Source: Heligmosomoides polygyrus polygyrus
Taxonomy: Eukaryota > Nematoda > Chromadorea > Rhabditida > Heligmosomidae
Direction of reading: 5' to 3'
Length of the DNA: 64,000 nucleotides
Assembly: GCA_947396885.1 (NCBI GenBank)
Contig: OX377201.1
Coordinates: 3,763,879 to 3,827,878, forward strand
The notes beneath the pieces were generated by a model. That model ran no database searches. It was not told where the DNA came from and worked only from the letters and a program-made list of their open reading frames with translations. This document shows, piece after piece, positions 43,634-54,958 of the stretch (positions are counted from its first letter, which is position 1; every line of letters starts with the position of its first letter). The position numbers and the translations under genes are program-made.

Positions 43634-43652
43634 ATATATTTGAAACACCATG
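42738..43652. repeat. Fold-back repeat with inner arms and (ATAA)n
   Basis: Inner arms at about 43045-43250 and 43430-43600 are inverted copies (AGGTTCTAACATTGCTGCTA and complement). A diverged direct copy of part of the arm (CATGGAATGCGCCGTGCGCT) lies at about 42860-42930. The ends (CCGGGTGTCTCAAAAAAATG at 42738 and TTTGAAACACC near 43645) look like weak inverted termini. A 50-bp block (TGAATGTTGCTTTATCTCTCC type) is directly repeated in the loop at about 43290 and 43390. Confidence 0.65.
43601..43637. repeat. (ATAA)n microsatellite
   Basis: About nine tandem AAAT units at the edge of the fold-back repeat. Confidence 0.95.
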
Positions 43653-44419
43653 TCTAGTGGTTTTCTACTTGCAGTAGAATGATACTTGGAGGGCAGTCAG
43701 GGGAGATACCAACTATACTGCATACCACCAATCAATTCTTCAACCAGTGAAGGTAACGATCCCATGGACCAACAGAATATATCTCGCCTGATGCTCTGCA
43801 GGTTACTTTAGAGATTAGTAACTACGACATGTCATTGTTTAATGAACACTATGTTGAAATTCCATACTGGGTATAGCTTAAAAACGATGCTATTCTATTA
43901 TGTGTCTTCCTCTTGAAATGTTTATTCTCTGCATCCGAAAATAACTTGGAGAGTCGACTGATGATTGCGACGCTGTCATGCTGAGAAGAAGATTGCCGAG
44001 CGGTTTTCACTAGTACTCAGCGATTGTGTTGTAGCGGAGATCAGTGTGGACATGAAGGAAGGTCACAATCCTGAGGAAGACGGCAATCCAGAGTGTCATG
44101 GCAAAATTGATGAAGATGCAAAGAAAGAAGTCATACCTGTTAACTTTTTTAGTCCTATGAAGAACGTCATCAAACCAATTTAAGCAATCGTTTAGTTAGC
44201 GATGTCGCTTTAGTTTGGCGAGAGAGACAACATACCTAAAAATCCTTTCCCGGGAATACCAACCAGTGAAGGGTCTCAAGCGTATGTAAGAACATGGGGA
44301 AGGAGACAGTACTGCGAGAATCTCCACCCTTCATCTATTAGAAAAACATTGTTGTGTACGAATCAGATTAACTAATAGTTTTGATAGCCTTGATTATTAC
44401 AAGTATGTAAACAGCATCT
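43653..44419. other. No gene recognised
   Basis: A 72-codon frame at 43965-44183 is charged and has no recognisable domain; I do not support it as a gene. Confidence 0.4.
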
Positions 44420-45555
44420 TCTCATGGTGTGTTTCACTTTTCTCGCTTCTGCCAGACAAACTTTCGGCAACAACTCGTCCGACCGGCCACAACGCCACAG
44501 ACAAAGTGGCGATCAGGACTTCACGGACCACAGACGCAGCAGCCAACGCCAACGACTCAGCTACATGTACCGTCAACACCACTCCGACTTCAGTGGGTTC
44601 TTCTCTTCTGAAGACAACCGAAAGGCTCGTTGGATTTTACTTTACAAGCCGTCACCGCTCTCCATCCCTCTCTCCCCCCCCCCCCCCCCGACCTTACCGC
44701 CACTTCCAGTTTCAGCTAGTTCCAGCTCCTTGATCCGCAGTCTCGACACCGACGCCAACATATCCACCTGTCAGCAATGCCAACAAAGACAGAGAAGAAG
44801 TTCCAACAGCTCCTCACTACTGTCACTGACATGCTCCGAAGCGTCCCACAGCTGCAGTAACAGCAGTCGACCTCCTCAGCAGTAGAGTCAGCGCGCCATT
44901 TCGACCTAATAGCTGGAGGAATCCGTGCAATTCTCCTACGACTCCGAAGCCAACCTAACTTTTGAAGCATGGTTTCGGAGGCATGAAAACATCTTCCAAG
45001 TAAATGCGCAGACACGCGACAAAGCAACACGCGTACGACTTCTACTCCACAAGCTCGATTCATCAGCATACGAGTACTCCAGCTGCAACCCGCCGAAGAC
45101 CCCACGAGACGTGACTTTCAGTGAAGCTGTGTCTACGCTCATGGACCTCTTCGGACCACAACAGTCGTTATTCAGTGCGCGCTACGCCTGCATGAAACTA
45201 TCCAAGTATCCTAACGACGACTTGTAACCTACGCTGGAGGTGTTAACCGCGAATGCGAAAAACTGAAGCTAGCTGACTGCGACGATAACCAGTTAAAGTG
45301 CCATACATTTGTATGTGGTCTCTAGTTAAGCGATTGAAGCATCTGATTGAAGCAGCTCGACAAAATGGAAGCCGATCAAAAATTTACGATTCAGACACTC
45401 AGGGAAGACCGCAAACGGCTCCTCAATCTGAAGCACGACACGAAAATGATTGCGGATGGATCTACAAGGGTGCAAGCCGTCAAACGACCACCTCCGCATC
45501 AGCCAGGACGACACTACCAGCAGCTCTTATCAGCTTCGCCAGGTCAGGCGTGAAT
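44420..45555 (+). pseudogene. Ty3/gypsy-like gag remnant
   Basis: This is a decayed capsid-type gene of an LTR retrotransposon. An upstream frame (44506-44733) is rich in S and T, then a C-run (about 44671-44688) interrupts it. A frame near 44780 shows KFQQLLTTVTDMLRSVPQLQ. The frame at 44925-45227 shows FSYDSEANLTFEAWFRRHEN and VRLLLHKLDSSAYEY, the conserved part of nematode gypsy gag. Frames after 45240 still carry EDRKRLLNLKHDTKMIADG. No pol genes follow, because a mariner fragment begins at about 45555. I saw no LTR. The same family lies on the other strand at 49664-53230. Confidence 0.75.
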
Positions 45556-46449
45556 CCTATGTCGACAACGACCGATTGCGACAGCTGGTGGAATCGTAGA
45601 GACGGCGGACTACTCGTGAACTAGCGCAGGAATTGGCTGTGCACTATACCACCATCGCCAGACACCTACATCGACTGGGTAAGTGCACAAATTGGCACAG
45701 TGGGTTCCCCATGACCTCTCCGAACGCGACCGCCAGCGACGTGCTGAGGGTGAGACTCAATTGCTCTCGTACAAGCGCATAAATAGTTGGCTGAAGTCCG
45801 TCACCACAGGAGATGAGAAGCGGTGCCTGTGCGTCAACACCAAGAGGAGCAGACACTGGGTTAACAAGGGTGAGCAGCCTAAGCCACAACCAAAGGAGGG
45901 TCCTCGCCCGTCGAAGATCATGCTTTCTGTTTGGTGGGATTACAGAGCTTTCATTCACTACGAGCCGCTGGCCCGTAGCGATTCCCTAACAGCGGCCTAG
46001 CACTGTCAGTAGCTGAATAGACTGGCCTCCAAGATCGCAGAAAAGTGCCCGAATCATGGCACAATACGATTCTTGCACGAAAAGGCTCGACCACACATTG
46101 CAAGAATGACTCGTCAAAAGCTTCTCGACTTTGGATGGGAAGTGCTGCTTCAGCCACTGTACAGCCCAGGTATTGCTGTTGGTGTATTGCATCAACAAAC
46201 TACCACCTTTTCCTCTCTCTCCAATGCCATGCAAGGAAAAACGTTCGATGACGAGGACGTCAAGGAACGCTGGCTGGCTGGCTTTTTCGAATCAAAGCCA
46301 GAAAGTTCCATGCTGACGGAATCGGAAGTCTGCCTGAATGGTGGAGAAGCATGGTAGCGGTTTCATCGTTTCTTGACGTGTTTCGCTCTTTTTGTAAAAC
46401 TAAAAAATGTGGTGACTTGAAAATGGTGAGAACTTCTGCAACAACATAA
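45555..46449 (+). mobile_element. 5'-truncated mariner fragment
   Basis: Begins inside the transposase with DNDRLRQLVES and TRELAQELAVHYTTIARHLH, then WVPHDLSERDRQRRAEG, TGDEKRCLCVNTKRS, SVWWDYRAFIHYEPL, FLHEKARPHIARMTRQKLL and YSPGIAVGVLHQ, so the second D is E (HEKA) and the third region is degraded. It ends at 46449 with a terminus whose complement is TATTATGTTGTTGCAGAAGT, similar to the element at 47289-48550. The left terminus is lost where it meets the gypsy gag remnant. Confidence 0.8.
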
Positions 46450-47288
46450 TACGGTAGTGCATTAATGGCGGTTTAAATCAGCTTTCTTCCTACACATCTC
46501 CTACACATAACTTGCCAAATAAGGATTTTCCCACTTTCTGTATTATACAATGCTTTCTGTTTATCAACGAATGTGAAACAGTAACCTCTCAGCAGGTACT
46601 GTAAGCGACTGTCGGATACTTCCGTCTTCGCGCTACCATGCTCCATTATGAATCAATTACTCATCAAAATTGCATGAAGTCCCACAGTGAAATTCCGCAG
46701 AGTGTGCGCGGCCCATCCGACAAGAGAATTAGTTACCTTCAAACTTCTGTTCCTGAGAGCGGGTGAGGCTGTCCGCTTGAAGTTTCGAACTAACACACCT
46801 CACTAACCGATAGTAAGCTTACTTAGCGTCCAGGCCAACTCAAATTCCATAACGCTGCCATGCAGTTCTTGCGTGTTTTGCCTGCAAATAAAAATCACAG
46901 ACATTTCTATCAGCTGACCACAACACTTTGCCCAAGCAAACAAACATTCAAGCTTGTTCCATGATCTTTCTCTCTAACATGAATTGACTTGATTCTGGTA
47001 TGCTCAAATCATCGAGTGCCAAGAGCAATTCTTTTAGTGACCTAGATGTTTTGCGGTGGATTCAGAAGGCTAGCGCTTCCCTATTTGAAAATTATTTGAT
47101 ATTGTTGCCCAAAGCACATTTTTGCAGTCCAAAGCAAATTTTTTGGAAAATTGCTCTTGGTGTTTCAACTAACAAAAAGAAGCAGGGGTTGCCGTTGGCG
47201 CCCGTGTCCGTCGAGGCGCCAGATCGTAGAGGACAGAATGAAAGTGACCTTTTCCATTTTTCGTCGGCGAGAAAGCGGCTTGGTAGTA
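46450..47288. other. No gene recognised
   Basis: The plus frame at 47000-47320 overlaps the next mariner terminus and has no recognisable feature. Confidence 0.4.
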
Positions 47289-48550
47289 TTAGGTTGGTGC
47301 ATAAGTTCTCGGACATTTGATCCCTCCTGAATTGAAAGCGCATTTTCCCGCCAAATTTCTCACATGTATCAACGCGTAAATGATCGATCGATAGAGAAAG
47401 AAAAGGGCTACAAAACTGTTCCTAACGCGTTGTTAACGTCAGCTATTATGGCTAAGCAATTCATCCCAACTGAGACGCATATTCGGCACGTCATGTTATT
47501 CCTGCATCAATCTGGCCTCAATGCCAACGAATCGTATCGTCGCCTGAAGGACGTTTACAACGAGGGTGCTCCTACTCGAAGTACAGCGTACCAGTGGCTC
47601 TCGAAGTTTGCAGTTGATGAATTCTCCGTTGAAGGTAATGAACGAGGAGGGCGCCCGATGACACTGTATTTGGATGATCCCCGAAGTAGAGTGGAAGCAG
47701 ACCCATACCAAACCACTCGCGAACTATCAAGCACTTTTTGTGTTACTCACTTAACAGTCGTTCGAGGATTGAAGTCGACTGGCAAGGTGCAAAATTGGGT
47801 CGCTGGGTACCTCACGACTTGACACAACATGACATGGGTCACAGAGCCGATGTCGCTCTGTCTCTCCTTACCCTCAGACGTACCCACGGATGGCTGGACA
47901 ACCTTGTCACCGGGAATGAGAAGTGGATGCTCTACTCTAATTATCACCGGCGTGCACAGTGGGTTGACGCAACTGGAGAGGCAGAGGACGTTCCGAAACC
48001 CGACCTTCACGTGAAATGGTGATGCTATGCATTTGGTGGAGCGTTCTTGGCGTAGAATACTGGGAGCTGCTGGACGAAGGGATAGCAGTGACGGCAGAGG
48101 TTTACGTCAACCAACTGAGGAAGTTGAGGGCCCACCTTCAAACCACACAAGGAGAGCAAGTCAAGGTGTATTTTCAACACGACAACGCTAGAACGCATAT
48201 TGCTAGAGCGACGGCGGCTGAGTTGGCGGACTAGGATGGACCGTTCTTCCACATCCACCTTACTCACCAGATCTCGCTCCTCCTGATTATCATTTGATTT
48301 CAAGCCTTCAACGCTATTTGGACGGCCAGCAATTTAGGAACCGAGAGGATGTCAAGGAGGCACTGCTCACATTTTTCGAATCACAACCGGCCACGTTTTG
48401 GAGAAAAGGCATCAATGACTTGCCAGCACGTTGGCGAAAGACAATTGATGTAAAGGGTGGTTACTTCAAATGATTTGATATTGTTGTTCGTATGTTGTGA
48501 TAATAAATATTTCATGCCCCAAATGTCCGAGAACCTATGCACCAACCTAA
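47289..48550 (+). mobile_element. Complete mariner with perfect TA duplication
   Basis: Length 1262 bp, normal for mariner. Inverted termini of 31 bp start TTAGGTTGGTGCATAAGTTC and match 30 of 31. TA lies at 47287-47288 and 48551-48552. It is the structurally best preserved mariner in the window. Confidence 0.95.
47448..48473 (+). pseudogene. Mariner transposase, near full length
   Basis: About 342 codons from ATG to TGA, close to the usual 345. The first frame holds the HTH domain (HVMLFLHQSGLNANESYRRL, AYQWLSKFAVDEFSVE, TTRELSSTFCVTHLTVVRGL). A second frame holds WVPHDLTQHDMGHRADV and VTGNEKWMLYS, where the first catalytic D is N. A third holds MLCIWWSVLGVEYWELL and QHDNARTHIARATAAELAD, and a fourth LPHPPYSPDLAPPDYHL and WRKGINDLPARW ending GGYFK. 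There are roughly three frameshifts and one catalytic substitution. Together with well-kept termini this suggests moderately recent loss of function. Confidence 0.9.
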
Positions 48551-48772
48551 TATATTTTTTGGAATCTCAAACCTTATTTATGGAAAGCACAGTTGGACTC
48601 GGCTTCTACCTATCCTGTCGTCTATTCAGTTCGAAGCTTTCACCCACTTTAATGTTCTCTACAATTATATCAAGTTCTAAGTATCTTTTGTTGGCACTTT
48701 AGTGCTGAGTTTCTAGACAATTCCTGGTGCAGGTCTAACCTTAGGGTTCCACCTGACACTTGCAAGAATCAG

Positions 48773-48926
48773 GAGCCGGATCCATCAACGACTTGAAGCA
48801 ATTTAACAGAGACAATTACAGCCGAAATCCCTTAGCGCAGCTTATTAGGTGAGCGATAAGCCGCGCTATCAGGAATTTCGGCTGTAATTTCTCTACCTTG
48901 CTGTAAGTCGTTGATGAATCCGGCCC
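48773..48926. repeat. Fold-back MITE (second copy of the GGATTCATYAACGAC family)
   Basis: Arms GAGCCGGATCCATCAACGAC (left) and the complement at the right end, about 60 bp each. The inner GATAAGCCGCG and TTTCGGCTGTAATTTCTC segments match the element at 1823-2129. Confidence 0.8.
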
Positions 48927-49204
48927 CTGGAGCAAATTGAAACAGCTACGCTAACCACAGTGAAGTAGTCGACGTTCACCGGTCTGGGTCAGGAAACACG
49001 GAAGGGCACAGAGCACGGAGAGTGACAATAGACAGTGTGCCGATGCAAAAACATGAAAAATTTAATGATTTAAACGAAGGTATGAGGTGAACCACTCCCC
49101 CCCCGCTCCGACTGTACTTTCACCACACTCCTTCCAAACGGAGGGTCTTAGTTTCAATTTTATTCTTTCTTGACGATTTCGAGATTTAAGCCATTAAGCC
49201 TAAG
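48927..49204. other. No gene recognised
   Basis: Spacer without recognisable features. Confidence 0.4.
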
Positions 49205-49556
49205 AGAGAGGAGAGGAAGCGTCCGGAGCTCTGCGCTTCGTTACCCTTCGAATATCAGAGACTGCTGCATGGACCAAGTCGTCGAAATTAGATGGGAAGG
49301 CCTCATAATGCGGTTCACCGCTGGATGAGAGCCATCACCGACCGGATTCCATGTCAAGAGAACACCGGGACGCCCACCAACGCGATGGTCGGACTTCTTC
49401 GTGAAAGCCCTGGACGAACGGTATGACGCTACTCGTGTTCCTCGAGCGAGGAGGATCCATTGGAGCACTCTGGCACGCGACTTCGAACAATAGAGACGCT
49501 GCTGTTGCCCGCTCAAGCAAGTCGATGACCAACTGTACGACAGGTGATACACGTGC
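49205..49556 (+). pseudogene. LINE 3' fragment, 5'-truncated
   Basis: The plus strand is a diverged copy of the last 350 bp of the LINE at 9174-12605, from the region of [14 protein letters not shown] to the end of the ORF. It includes ACCGACCGGATTCC and GAGCGAGGAGGATCCATTGG. It ends GACAGGTGATACACGTG, equivalent to the LINE 3' tandem repeat. Small indels break the frame. The preserved 3' end with a lost 5' end is normal for LINE insertions. Confidence 0.88.
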
Positions 49557-50819
49557 GGGTGCTCGAAAACACGAACATCGTGGTTTTCGGTATTCATGAA
49601 AAAGAGTTCTAACCCTTTCATTTTTATGAGGCGTCTTATATATTTTATACTTTTGTTTTTATTTTATACCCTAACGAGCACTTTGTAAAGTACGCGTCCG
49701 ATTTGTTGAAGAACTTCCCCATTGCACCAATTGGGATGTTTTCCGTTGTAAAGACGTAAGGGTACAACATCTCCTCTTGTGAAGTAGCGTTTACGAAACC
49801 CATACTGCTTGTTCGAGGTTTTATGAGTTGGTGCTCCACGTTTTGGATGAAAAATTGGTTTCGCTTCTGGTTTAAGTAGTAGAGTAGCCTTAGATGGATT
49901 AGAGTCAAAGGTCGCTCTTGAATACTTCAGGGTATGTCGCTTGTAGCTTTCCGGCAAGTTGTCGTGCTCCAGATTGGCGATGCTGACGTTTATCATTGTT
50001 GGATTTCCTGGGTCACTGCAAGGAAGATAGTCCATGATACTGTAGACCCCCAATTTGGAGATCCATTCTGCTCCCAATAAGTTTGATGAATTGTTACTGA
50101 CAAAGAATTTTCCTTGAACCGATGCGGTGTTGAAGCTGTATGTGCATTGCCGTTGTCCAATGAAATAGATGCGATGTCCGGATGCACTGTGGGCGATGAG
50201 TGGCGAAGGTTGAAGTTCAGGTTTTTCCATGAGTTCCCACGTTATTTTGTTAATAACCGTGACATCCGAAGCGCTGTCGACTTGGAAACTGATTGGCTGA
50301 CAGTCTACTGTGATGGGGGGGGGGGGCGCTCGTTTCCTACACGATCCCGCCCGCCGCCCACTTCCATCACTACACGCGCCGCCCTATGTGGGCAAGTTTG
50401 CGGCTCGCGACACCGTCATTAATTGGCGTTACGTCGTTCAAAAACCTAGCAGCTGATAGAAGACGATTGAGGAGTGCATCTCATGGTGAACACCGAAGTC
50501 AATTTTTAGTCAGTTCGGTTGTGCAGACAGTTGAGAGAAGAAGGTGGATTCTTTAATGGATTCTTTAAATTTTTGCCACAACTAGAGTCTATGAGTGATG
50601 CCGGTTAGGAGTTGGTGGTTCGTTGAAATATGAAAAAACGCTTATCTGAAATTGTGCGCAAAACCGGCTCACCCTCCTCTCATTTTAAAGGAACAAACAA
50701 TTCTCCTCGTATTGGATAATTTTCTAGCGGATGGTCGCGTTGCTATTACGAGATATCGTTAGAGATGCTAAGATGTTGTTGTTTTTGTCGGAAAATGCGG
50801 ACGACGCCTTAGTGCTGAG

Positions 50820-52558
50820 CAGGGGTGTGCGTAATTACGATTTACGATTTACGATTTTACGATTTACGGCTATTTTTGCCGAATTTTTTACGATTTACGA
50901 TTTACGACATTTTGGGTCGTAAATCGTAAATTTTCGTAAATGTGATCTTTGACCAACAACCAACTGGCGACCAAATTTATGTGGACTAGGTTATAGAGAT
51001 GGTCCCACTCTAATGGTCCCTCTCATAGCTCATTCCCATCTCCCTTTAGAGTTGATTTTTGATGATCTGATATGCTACTGTGTTGTACAATACTTCCTGT
51101 TCACAGGCTTCTCGAGTCCGACTTTTCTCTCCGCTAACTAACTTTTCCATTTCTCTAACATTGTAAGGGCTGCCGTTTAGAACCTGGCAGAAGAGAAACA
51201 AGTGCAATACAATATCAAAAATAAGCTCCTGTCTAGGAGGCTGGGCTCCTCCGTTTCCGGTCCAGTGTTAGCAAGGCACATCGCATTCCTACTGCCGAAG
51301 GTTGTTCCATTTCAGCCCATAATATGTGTTTTGTTTCTATTTATTTTTCCCGTGACTGCCTTATGCAGCGTTTTGAATAAATAAATAAATAATAAAAGGA
51401 CGTTGGAAGCAGTTTCTTAGAGAAAGAGAGACGAGTGTTCTAGCTCCACGTTCTGTTTGGTAATAACGTCGAGTTACTCTGTTTGTAACAGGTACATGCT
51501 AACCCTGCCAAACAGAATTGATGCAAATCCACGATCGAACATCAATCGTGATTGGAAGCGGAGTCTAAAAAGTTGTTACATTCATGTGGAAAGGATAAAC
51601 CACTAATGTATATGTCGCAAAGACGGGCAGCGTTGTGAGATGGGAACGCCCCATCGAGTCAGACCGCATTGGCTGGGCATGTGATTCAGAAAGGGCGTGT
51701 ACAGTTGGTACCCTGATCGGCTGGCATATTTTCGGTCTGTGCTCTGGTTATTATTGCCTGGCGCGCTCCCTCCTTCCTACCTATGCTGCTCCCTTCGCGA
51801 CATGTACCGATGCTTCTATCGGTTTGCATTGTGCTTTATAGGGCTGAGCAAATTGGAATAAAAACTGCGGTAAAATCGAGCGCTAGCATTCCAAGAAAAG
51901 GTCGAAATGGTCTTGACAGTTTTGATCTCCATCTCCGGTGGCGTGAATGAGTTTATCGTATTCGCCCTATCTAATCCGCTTACGATGCTGCAGGTTCTCG
52001 GAGTGGAAACGGAGCTGGCGAAGGGTAGCCCGAGCGAGCGCAGGGAGTTATTAAATAGTAGAGCAATACTATAAAGTTTTCGAAATCTTACAAGTGCAGG
52101 CTTAAGCAGGAAACCGGCGCGTTCGTCAGTGGTGAAACTATTTCTTAATTTTTAGTTTTGACAGCGAATTTTTCGCAGTTGTTTCTGCTAATTCCAAGAC
52201 TAATATGATAGACTACGACTAAGAGCTTAAGTATAGTTTTTGAATTTACAGTTTTTTGACCTTCCTGAAACGTATTTAGTTTGGTTTGAATGATGTTCTA
52301 CTAGCAAGAAGCCGTGAAAAAGCAATAGTTTAGTAAGAAAACTGTTCAGCCTAAGCTGAAACTAACACAACAGTTAAATAAACATTGAATCACGTCTGAT
52401 TAACATCAGCAGAAAAAAAGCTTCAGGAATTTAGTTGTACTGCACTACAGTTCAGATGACTTACGATTTACGGTTTACGATTTACGATTTACGACGTTTT
52501 CCTCGTAATTACGATTTACGATTTACGAAATTTCGAATTTCATTTACGCACACCCCTG
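50820..52558. mobile_element. hAT-like non-autonomous element with 8-bp target duplication
   Basis: Termini CAGGGGTGTGCGTAA are inverted and identical over 15 bp. The direct repeat GTGCTGAG flanks it at 50812-50819 and 52559-52566; an 8-bp duplication and a CAGGGGTG terminus fit the hAT superfamily. Both ends carry clusters of ACGATTT heptamers (about 50837-50940 and 52460-52530), probably transposase-binding repeats. No transposase ORF is visible in the 1.74 kb. The interior contains the dispersed repeat at 51600-51870. Confidence 0.88.
51600..51870 (+). repeat. Dispersed repeat, copy inside the hAT-like element
   Basis: Shares GGGCAGCGTTGTGAGATGG, GGTACCCTGATCGGCTGGCAT, CGACATGTACC and a terminal AATAAAAAC with 20620-20850. 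Function unknown. Confidence 0.6.
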
Positions 52559-53439
52559 GTGCTGAGCAATGTGGCGGTACCTGAAAAAAGCCTTGGCTCT
52601 GCAGCTGCAGTCCTTTTCTCCAAATGTGGTGTACAGCACTCTGACTCTTAGTTCAAAAACGAAATCTGTTCAGGATAGAGCTGGCAGGTCAAAAAAAGTG
52701 TTTAGCAATGCGATTACACCATGTGATGGCGGGGACCCGGACATCTCGTCCTTGGCGCGCCCCTCGCCCCGCCCCTTTCTGAGGGCAGTGTAGGGAACAC
52801 CTCTCAGTCACTGTGATTGGTGATGCAACGGTAATGGCCGCATTTGATGGATGAAACTGTGAAGACTGCATCGGAGCGTGTGGTGTGCCTCGCTGAGCGA
52901 TAGTAACAAGGCTGCTTTGTTCGACGTCTGGTTGATCCACAGAATCCGTCTTTGTGACTAGTCCTTTGATAAGTGGAGCATCGATGTTGACAGTAGTTGC
53001 AGTTGCGAACGAAGTGCATTGCTCCACAGAGCAAGCATGGCGTAGAAGAGAGCTTTGCAGAGCGCTTGGAATCGATGTCGTCTTTTTTGATGGATGTTTG
53101 TTGCTGCAAGGCTGAAGGGGGCTGCTGCTGGTGTCGTCCTGGCTGATGCGGAAGTGTCTGTTTGACGGGTTACCTTTGTAGATCCATCAGTTCCCATTCT
53201 TCGACCTCATCCATGCCTCTTTTGGTTCTCCAGAAATACGCACCGAGGCTATAAATTTGGTTGTCATCCCCATGATATAATAAAATTCTCGTCAGACAAC
53301 AACCGGCTGATATACCCCGCAGCTTCAAACTCGTCGTTTGGTATCCCTTCAGGAAGATCTCACAAGGTCACATGTAAACTCATTGATACCCTCACTGGTA
53401 TATTATTGATATATCATGATTTAAAAAAACTAGCCATTT

Positions 53440-53740
53440 GTTAAGAAAACGAATATACGTGCCCTGTCCAAACATCGGTGTTCATTGGCATATCTGGTTG
53501 ATACAAACATACCAACTAAGCGGCACAAGTTATGAGCCATCGGTTCACATGTTGATCTATGGCTTACGGTGAAAGCCGGTAGACTAATCTGGGCTTTTCC
53601 CTTCTCATACAAGTCTGCCACCATTCTACCAACCCGAAAGGGATGTAACACTTCAACGATCTGCGAGAGGACTGAACCTTTGCAATGGATGTGAAAGTCA
53701 GCGCCTCCCTTGCGCCACTGGTGTTATTATACTTACTTAG
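53440..53740 (-). mobile_element. Diverged SINE relative
   Basis: The minus strand reads AGTGGCGCAAGGGAGGCGCTG followed, about 100 bp on, by CCCTTTCGGGTTGG and GGTGGCAGACTTGT with an AAAAGCCCAG block. These occur in the same order as the head and body of the SINE family at 40273-40573, at much lower identity. No target duplication found. Confidence 0.45.
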
Positions 53741-53886
53741 ACTTAGTTCCCCCATTCCGTTGAGCATATCGAGCGACGGGACTTCTCCAATAATGCCTGC
53801 CTTGTGCTAGTCCTTTAAGACCGTTTCTGTAATTATTTAGTAGATGAAGGTACACTTCGAACGTTCGCCTCCCTGTGCTTGTCGGA

Positions 53887-54958
53887 GGGTGCGGGAACTT
53901 TTACTCACTTTCGGCCGCGCGCCTCGGGGGTGACGCCGCCGTCCGCGGCGAGCCCGCGATGGCTTTACGAAAACGCGTACAGCTTGTTAGCCTCGTGCGC
54001 CTGTAACGATTATCGACGGCTGGCAAATTGCTAATCGTCGTCCCGCTCTTGCTGATTGCCTACTTTGAACATTTTGCAGTATATACATACAAGTATCGGA
54101 CCAAGTTGGACACTCTTCTAAACAGGTCTAACACTTTTGTAATCAAAACGGGCTTCTTCCACGTTTAATGGAGGCTCTACAAAAAGGATAAAATAATTTC
54201 ATTCGAGTAATGAACCTCTTGAAAAAATGAACCCCTTCGAATTTTCAGAATGACTTCTTTAATATTTAGTTTACCTACGCAGTAAGTGAAGATATTGTTT
54301 GAAATTTTTAAAATTCTATTTTTTAGGAAAAATAATGGTTTAAAGCTTGTTTTAAAGAGCGGAAAGCGTCCATTTTTGTACCATATAAAGAGACTACGCC
54401 ATGCCGTCGTCTAAGACGTTGCGATGTTTGGTTGATTGACTCATTCGGCCATGTCAACTAAACAGTTCCCAAGAAAATTATACCAAAATTTCTTTAAGCA
54501 AACAATTATCCTGCTCTGAATAGAGATCCCCTAGTTTGAGCGAAAGTCGGTCGCTTTAATTTGGAAGACGTTCACCTTGATTTGAAAAGCATCACGCTTA
54601 TATAGAATAATTTCGAATTCGACGTCAAACGTGTCAAATTTGACGTGAAAATGGTATAAATAAGGTTTCTACTAATGGTCTTAGGCTATCAGAAATACTA
54701 TTATCAGTAACTTCCTACCAATAGTGAAGAACTTATCACAATAGTAGTCCCAATAATGTCAGCTGTTAGTGTTAGTTAGTTTGCTGTTAGTCAACAGCAA
54801 AAATTCGCAGCAGCAAGTTCCCGTTCACGGATTCATGCAGCAAGATGCGTATGCGTAAATCTCGTGCGCACCGCCAGTGAATGGCTCGCGACGTCGCGCG
54901 CGCGGCATGCGCGCGCGGCGGCCGGCGCGGCCAAAAGTGAGTAAAAGTTCCGTCCCCC
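53887..54958. mobile_element. MULE-like element with 9-bp target duplication
   Basis: Direct repeats CTTGTCGGA flank it at 53878-53886 and 54959-54967. Inverted termini start GGGTGCGGGAACTTTTACTC on the left and GGGGGACGGAACTTTTACTC on the right (complement), continuing into GC-rich arms (GGCCGCGC). A 9-bp duplication with G-starting termini fits Mutator-like elements, but without a transposase this is inference. It contains a nested MITE at 54089-54654. Confidence 0.8.
54089..54654. repeat. TTGGACA-type MITE nested in the MULE-like element
   Basis: The right end is TTTGACGTGAAAATGG followed by TA, the complement of the CCATTTTCACGTC terminus of the family. The left end is degraded (ACCAAGTTGGACACTC). 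The interior has AGACTACGCCATGCCGTC, as in the other copies. Confidence 0.75.

Larger units (their letters stand above)
49664..53230 (-). mobile_element. Ty3/gypsy-like remnant interrupted by a hAT-like element
   Basis: Reading on the minus strand. A gag tail at about 53200-52800 has zinc-knuckle cysteines (CLLCGAMHFVRNC and CSTYQRTSHKDGFC). After the hAT-like insertion (50820-52558), a protease-like segment around 50280-50000 has VDSASDVTVI, with DSA at the active site, and NLLGAEWISKLG. It runs in the same frame into a short piece resembling the RT start (KPEAKPIFHPKRGAPT) and then directly into an integrase C-terminal-like piece (RGDVVPLRLY, GEVLQQIGRVLYKVLV). Most of RT, RNase H and the integrase core are therefore deleted. 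No LTR was identified. The element cannot be autonomous. Confidence 0.78.

Noticed and set aside
43965..44183. 72-codon charged frame
   Set aside because: Short, no recognisable domain, no repeat or conserved context to support it.
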